This document shows positions 60,209 through 64,000 of a stretch of 64,000 bases of DNA, piece after piece (the first letter of the stretch is position 1; every line of letters begins with the position of its first letter). The position numbers were made by a program, and so were the translations under genes. The notes beneath the pieces were generated by a model. That model saw only the letters and a list, made by a program, of their open reading frames with translations. It searched no databases and was not told where the DNA came from. The stretch spans positions 62,001 through 126,000 of the forward strand of contig JACAER010000027.1 of the NCBI GenBank assembly GCA_013388745.1. The letters run 5' to 3'. This DNA is from Chloroflexota bacterium. GTDB lineage: Bacteria > Chloroflexota > Anaerolineae > Aggregatilineales > Phototrophicaceae.

Positions 60209-61343
60209 CGCGCGTTTTCGGGTGGTGGCAGCCGGGCGGCGCTTCGGCAAAACGCATGTGGGACTGGTGGCGCTGCTGCAAAAGACGATGCCCGGCAGGG
60301 TAGGCTGGTGGCTTTCGCCGACCTACGGCATGGCCGAACAAGTCTGGCGCGATCTCAAAAACCTGCTGGGCGATGCGCACCGTCTTAACATCAGCGAAAG
60401 CGGGCACCGCATCGACATGGCCAACGGGGGCGTGATCGCTATCCGCAGCAGCCACAACCCCGACCATCTGCGCGGCGCGGGGCTGGATTTTGTCGTGCTC
60501 GACGAAGCCGCCTTCATGACGCCGGACGTCTGGCCGGAAATCATCCAGCCGATGCTGCTCGAACGCAAAGGCGGGGCGCTGTTTCTGAGTTCGCCCAACG
60601 GTCTCAACTGGTTCTGGCAGGTCTATCAGATGGGGGTCAATAACAAGCGTTCCTGGCGCGCGTTCCACTTCACGTCCTTGGACAACCCGCTGATCGACGC
60701 GGCGGAGCTCGAAGCGCTGCGCCTGAACAGCGCCGAACGGGTCTGGCGCGAAGAATATCTGGCGGAGTTCATGAGCGATTCCGGGCAGGTCTTTCGCGGG
60801 GTGCGGGCGGCCGCTACCGTCGCCCCTGATACGCAGCCGCAGCCCGACAAGCGCTATATCGCCGGACTTGACTGGGCGCGCGACAACGACTACACCTGCA
60901 TGGCGGTCATGGAATACGAAACGCGCCGCCTGGTCGCCCTGGAACGCTTTCACGGCGTCGGTTATGCCTTGCAGCGCGATCGTGTCAAACAGGTCTGTGA
61001 GCGCTGGCGGCCTGCCGTCGTCTGGGCCGAATCCAACAGTATGGGCGGCCCGAATATCGAAGCGCTGCAAGCCGAAGGGCTGCCGATACGGCCCTTCGTG
61101 ACGAGCGCCAGCAGCAAAGCGCCGCTGATCGAAGCGCTGGCGCTGGCCGTAGAACGCGCGCAGGTGGCTCTTTTGCCGGACGAAGTGCTGCTGGGCGAAC
61201 TGAGCGCCTACCGTATGGAACGGCTGCCGGGCGGCGGCTACCGCTACATGGCGCCGCCGGGGGGCCATGACGACACGGTGATCGCTTTGGCGCTGGCCTG
61301 GCACGGGGTGCATCACGGCCTGCTGACGATTGACTTTCTCTAG
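60096..61343 (+). CDS. Phage terminase large subunit
   Basis: 415 residues. Walker A VVAAGRRFGKTHVG (about 43-56), Walker B FVVLDEAAFM, and an RNase H-like nuclease with AGLDWARDNDYTC (Asp), VVWAESNS (Glu) and GGHDDTVIALALAW (Asp) are all intact. The terminase motor cuts and packages phage DNA. The start at 60096 overlaps the small subunit gene by 113 nt; a start near 60149 is also possible. No portal, capsid, head protease or tail genes are found nearby, so this is an isolated pair, either a remnant or a domesticated unit. Confidence 0.9.
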   Translation: MKIMKRTKRSRSSASNTLTNRVKSIRLHRGQRTILNSSARFRVVAAGRRFGKTHVGLVALLQKTMPGRVGWWLSPTYGMAEQVWRDLKNLLGDAHRLNISESGHRIDMANGGVIAIRSSHNPDHLRGAGLDFVVLDEAAFMTPDVWPEIIQPMLLERKGGALFLSSPNGLNWFWQVYQMGVNNKRSWRAFHFTSLDNPLIDAAELEALRLNSAERVWREEYLAEFMSDSGQVFRGVRAAATVAPDTQPQPDKRYIAGLDWARDNDYTCMAVMEYETRRLVALERFHGVGYALQRDRVKQVCERWRPAVVWAESNSMGGPNIEALQAEGLPIRPFVTSASSKAPLIEALALAVERAQVALLPDEVLLGELSAYRMERLPGGGYRYMAPPGGHDDTVIALALAWHGVHHGLLTIDFL

Positions 61344-61586
61344 CAGTCAGTTATCAGTGGTCAGGGGTGAGGCATAACCGGCTGAACGCTGACGAGTGAT
61401 AACGGGCGGCTGACGCACCTTAACAATCGGCCCGGCCAGCGCGCCGCGCCGTCGATGGCTGCCCGCGTCTGCGCGACGACACAACCCAGCGTGCGGACGG
61501 CACGAAGCAGCCGCTTTCTTACGCTGCGCTCAGCTTGGCGTGTTATTATTTTGTGCTAAGACGTCGATCAGTAGAAACTGGATTTT

Positions 61587-62441
61587 ATGCAAGGTAAAAC
61601 TGTACTCATTACCGGGGCGACCAACGGCATCGGCAAAGAAACCGCCCGCGCGCTGGCGGCGCTGGGGGCGCACGTGGTGATTGTAGGCCGCAGCGCCGAA
61701 CGTACCGCCGCCACGGTCGAGGAACTCAAGCGCAGCACAGGCAGCGCGCAGATCGATTGGCTGCTGGCCGATCTGTCGCTGGTGGCGGAAGTGCGCCGGC
61801 TGGCCGACGAATTTGGCAGCCGCTTCGCACAGCTTGATGTGCTGGTGAACAACGCCGGGGCGATTTTTGAAAAGCGCCTGGAAACCTCTGAAGGGCTGGA
61901 AATGACCTTCGCGCTGAACCACATGAGTTATTTTGCGCTCACCACGCTGCTGCTGCCGGTGCTGAAGGCTGGCGCAGCGGCCTCTGGCACGCCGGCGCGC
62001 GTTATCAGCGTTTCATCGAGCGCGCATATGGGCGGGCGGCTGAACTTCGACGACTTGCAGCTCAAAAAGCGCTACAACGCCTTTGGCGCCTACGCCAATT
62101 CCAAGCTCGCCAATGTGCTGTTCGCCTATGAACTGGCGCGGCGCGTATCGCCCAGCGCAATCGTCTCTAACGCGCTGCATCCCGGCGGCGTGGCCACCGG
62201 TTTCGGGAAGAACAATCGCGGCCTGCTGAAGCTGTTTGTCGGGCTGTTTGCCCCGATAATGCTCAAGCCGGAAGAGGGCGCAGAAACGTCGATTTATCTG
62301 GCTTCGGCAGCCGAAGGCGGCAGCGTAACAGGCGGCTATTTCGACAAAAAGCGTGCTGTGAAGTCGTCTTTTGCCTCCTATGACGAAGCGAGCGCCCGCC
62401 GCCTGTGGGAGGTCAGCGCGCAGTTGATGCATCAGCCGTAG
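61587..62441 (+). CDS. Short-chain dehydrogenase/reductase (retinol-dehydrogenase-like)
   Basis: 284 residues. TGATNGIG (about 8-15) binds NAD(P). NNAG, Ser in ISVSSSAH and YxxxK in AYANSKLANV (Tyr, Lys) complete the catalytic set. The SLVAEVRRLADEF stretch and the C-terminal 'GGYFDKKRAVKSSFASYDEASARRLWEVSAQL' are those of the WW-domain oxidoreductase/retinol-dehydrogenase branch. A paralogue ends at 176 in this window. The substrate is unknown. It overlaps the end of the STAS-like gene by 10 bp, convergent. Confidence 0.9.
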   Translation: MQGKTVLITGATNGIGKETARALAALGAHVVIVGRSAERTAATVEELKRSTGSAQIDWLLADLSLVAEVRRLADEFGSRFAQLDVLVNNAGAIFEKRLETSEGLEMTFALNHMSYFALTTLLLPVLKAGAAASGTPARVISVSSSAHMGGRLNFDDLQLKKRYNAFGAYANSKLANVLFAYELARRVSPSAIVSNALHPGGVATGFGKNNRGLLKLFVGLFAPIMLKPEEGAETSIYLASAAEGGSVTGGYFDKKRAVKSSFASYDEASARRLWEVSAQLMHQP

Positions 62442-62839
62442 ATGTGACGCAAAAAGCCGCGCATCCAGAAGCGTTTACCCGCCAGCGCGCGCGCCTGCGC
62501 CAGTGTCTTGACGTGATGCACGACGCGCCCGTGCCCTGGGTAGGCGCTGGCGAGGATATTGCTGATCGCCTGGATAAACGGACTGGCGCCGACGATCAGC
62601 ATCATGCTTTGTTTGGGATGCGGCTGCTGCGCGACGATGCTCATGTGTTTAATGGCGCCGCGCGGTAGGGTTTGTGTGCAGGAGAAGTCGATGATGGTGG
62701 CGACACGGTTGGGCGTGCTTTCGAGCAGCGCATAAGCGTGACGCACAGCCTCATCATAATCGTCCCAATTCCAGGGATCGGTAAAGGTATAGAGCAGAAT
62801 CGTGTGCTGCTCGTTATCCCACGTTACGCCGACAGCCAT
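62432..62839 (-). CDS. STAS/SpoIIAA-like small protein, second copy
   Basis: 135 residues. It begins MAVGVTWDNEQHTILLYTFTDPWNWDDYDEAV, matching the protein at 1557-1949 (MAVTIRWDNPQKTI...). Later shared features are 'IDF-C' (IIDFSCTQTLPRGA versus VDFICCVEAAPGPL) and 'ISNILAS' versus 'IFNILTR'. The domain probably binds a protein or small ligand; no catalytic motif was found. It shares 10 bp with the SDR gene at its end. Confidence 0.62.
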   Translation of the reverse strand: MAVGVTWDNEQHTILLYTFTDPWNWDDYDEAVRHAYALLESTPNRVATIIDFSCTQTLPRGAIKHMSIVAQQPHPKQSMMLIVGASPFIQAISNILASAYPGHGRVVHHVKTLAQARALAGKRFWMRGFLRHIYG

Positions 62840-63192
62840 AAGTCCCCCCTTGGCTGGGTGTTTGACGAAGGTTTTATATATTATACCGCCGACGAAAGAA
62901 AAAGCCTAGTGGTTTCTGAAAACGATTACATGGCCGGGTATTGTCGGCACTGATCGCGGCGCATAGTTCGTTCGTGCTGGCGGCTTGGGGTACATACGCT
63001 AAAATGACACTGCCCGCCCTTTGACACGGTAAGGACAGCCTGATGACGATTTTGCTGCCGGGTTCTCGGCCGCCCAGCCGGAAAAAACCCTTTTTGAGGC
63101 GTTTTCTATGGATGTCGCCTTGTATTCATGCCCCACTGGCGTGAGCAGGGCATGTTTGTCTTGAGCTAAGCGCTAATTGCTAAAAGCCTGGG
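62840..63192. other. Intergenic region between the STAS-like gene and ilvD
   Basis: About 350 bp with no convincing gene. It is less GC-rich around 62865-62935. No hairpin with a T-tract was recognised; the ilvD stop lies at 63193. Confidence 0.45.
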
Positions 63193-64000
63193 CTACATAT
63201 TGGTCACCGCGCCGTCGTTGGCCTGGCGCGCGGTGCGGGCGTACTTCGCCATGACGCCGCTGATATAGCGCGGCTCTGGGGCCTGCCAGGCCGCTTTGCG
63301 CCGCGCTAATTCGTCGTCGCTCAGCAGCACGCTCAGCCGCCGTTCGGGGATGCTGACCTCGATCAGATCGCCTTCTTGCAGCAGGCCGATCGGCCCGCCG
63401 AGCATCGCTTCGGGCGCGACATGGCCGATGCACATGCCGCGTGTGGCGCCGCTGAAGCGCCCATCGGTAATCAGCAGCACATCGCGCCCCAGACCCTGCC
63501 CGGCGAGGGCGGCCGTCACGCCCAGCATCTCGCGCATTCCGGGACCGCCGACCGGCCCTTCGTAACGGATGATGACGACATCGCCTGTGTTGATGCGCTG
63601 CGCCTGCACTGCCGCCATGGCGTCTTCTTCGCGCTCGAAAATGCGCGCGGGCCCGCGGTGAAACGTGGGTTCGTCGCCTTTCAGCTTAATCACCGCGCCA
63701 TCGGGGCACAGATTGCCGCGCAGCACATGCAGCCCGCCGTTGGCGTTAATCGGGTTGCTGAGGGGGCGGATCACTTCCTGTCCGGGTGTTTCCTGGGCTA
63801 AAGACGCTTCCTGCGCCAGGCTGCGCCCGCTGACCGTCAGGCACGCGCCGTCGAGGTAGCCGCCTTCGAGCAAGCGCTGGGCGATCAGGCGGATGCCGCC
63901 GGCCTTATAGGTATCGACGGCGGTAAAGCGCCCGGTGGGTTTCAGGTCGGCGAGCAGGGGCGTGTGCTTGCTGATGCGCTCAATATCGTCGAGCGTGAAG
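63193..64000 (-). CDS. ilvD: Dihydroxy-acid dehydratase, C-terminal part (cut by window edge)
   Basis: About 268 C-terminal residues; the N-terminal half lies beyond 64000. Seen: [22 protein letters not shown] at the start of the fragment, then '[28 protein letters not shown]' and [23 protein letters not shown] and [23 protein letters not shown], which are characteristic of IlvD. The enzyme is an Fe-S dehydratase of branched-chain amino-acid synthesis that converts 2,3-dihydroxyisovalerate to 2-oxoisovalerate. The open frame runs on past 63873 (an internal Met) to the window edge. Confidence 0.95.
   Translation of the reverse strand, partial: FTLDDIERISKHTPLLADLKPTGRFTAVDTYKAGGIRLIAQRLLEGGYLDGACLTVSGRSLAQEASLAQETPGQEVIRPLSNPINANGGLHVLRGNLCPDGAVIKLKGDEPTFHRGPARIFEREEDAMAAVQAQRINTGDVVIIRYEGPVGGPGMREMLGVTAALAGQGLGRDVLLITDGRFSGATRGMCIGHVAPEAMLGGPIGLLQEGDLIEVSIPERRLSVLLSDDELARRKAAWQAPEPRYISGVMAKYARTARQANDGAVTNM

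Noticed and set aside
59783..61343. A complete prophage
   Set aside because: Only the terminase pair is seen; no portal, capsid, tail, integrase or lysis genes lie within the window.
62672..62953. A 93-residue plus-strand frame
   Set aside because: It is antisense to the STAS-like gene and shows no motif.

Overview
The window is about 64 kb of a GC-rich bacterial chromosome. The gene families point to a Chloroflexota (Anaerolineae-like) organism: several very large YfhO/PMT-type membrane proteins, DUF7282 repeats, Gld/DUF4340-type ABC systems, ABC permeases with oversized insertions, a serine/threonine kinase and BTAD-type regulation. The assignment is inferred from family content only, because no rRNA or marker tree is available here. 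Genes sit on both strands in short operons. One tRNA (Arg, CCG) and one structured RNA that resembles 6S RNA are present.

Layout. 1-5.3 kb: the end of a short-chain dehydrogenase, an M24 peptidase, a STAS-like protein, selA with a small membrane protein, and a tandem pair of secreted or membrane-anchored proteins of unknown function. 5.3-10.3 kb: a BTAD regulator with a degenerate NTPase, a large membrane protein, the 6S-like RNA and an MBL hydrolase. 10.4-18.2 kb: a three-gene drug-export type ABC operon, a PMT-like glycosyltransferase and a secreted protein. 18.3-22.9 kb: tRNA-Arg, a Ser/Thr kinase, and a metal-export P-type ATPase with its ArsR-family (CmtR-like) regulator. 23.0-27.6 kb: a four-gene operon (phosphoesterase, methyltransferase, L7/L12-like membrane protein, unknown), then a TIR-PfkB fusion with a GlmU-C-like beta-helix protein. 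27.6-30.7 kb: selB with a coiled-coil protein. 31-37 kb: a broken P450 and a Gld-type ABC operon. 37-38 kb: a repeat-dense zone with a broken carboxymuconolactone decarboxylase gene. 38-49 kb: globin, MOSC, an SH3b protein, a YfhO-like protein and a nucleoside-type ABC importer operon with an embedded Uma2-like gene. 49-58.4 kb: an LCP protein, a lipoate/octanoyl transferase, a TolB-like propeller, Aap-type amino-acid permeases and a DUF7282-repeat protein. 58.5-64 kb: a small wHTH regulator, an orphan phage terminase pair, an SDR, a second STAS-like protein and partial ilvD.

How genes work together. SelA makes selenocysteinyl-tRNA and SelB delivers it, so the organism probably makes selenoproteins, although selC, selD and any selenoprotein lie elsewhere. 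The nucleoside and amino-acid importers lack their binding proteins here and carry large inserted domains in the permeases. The most novel-looking unit is the TIR-PfkB fusion (25392-26882) followed after 17 nt by a GlmU-C-like protein (26900-27619). It looks like a TIR effector fused to a PfkB fold whose GAGD catalytic motif has degenerated.
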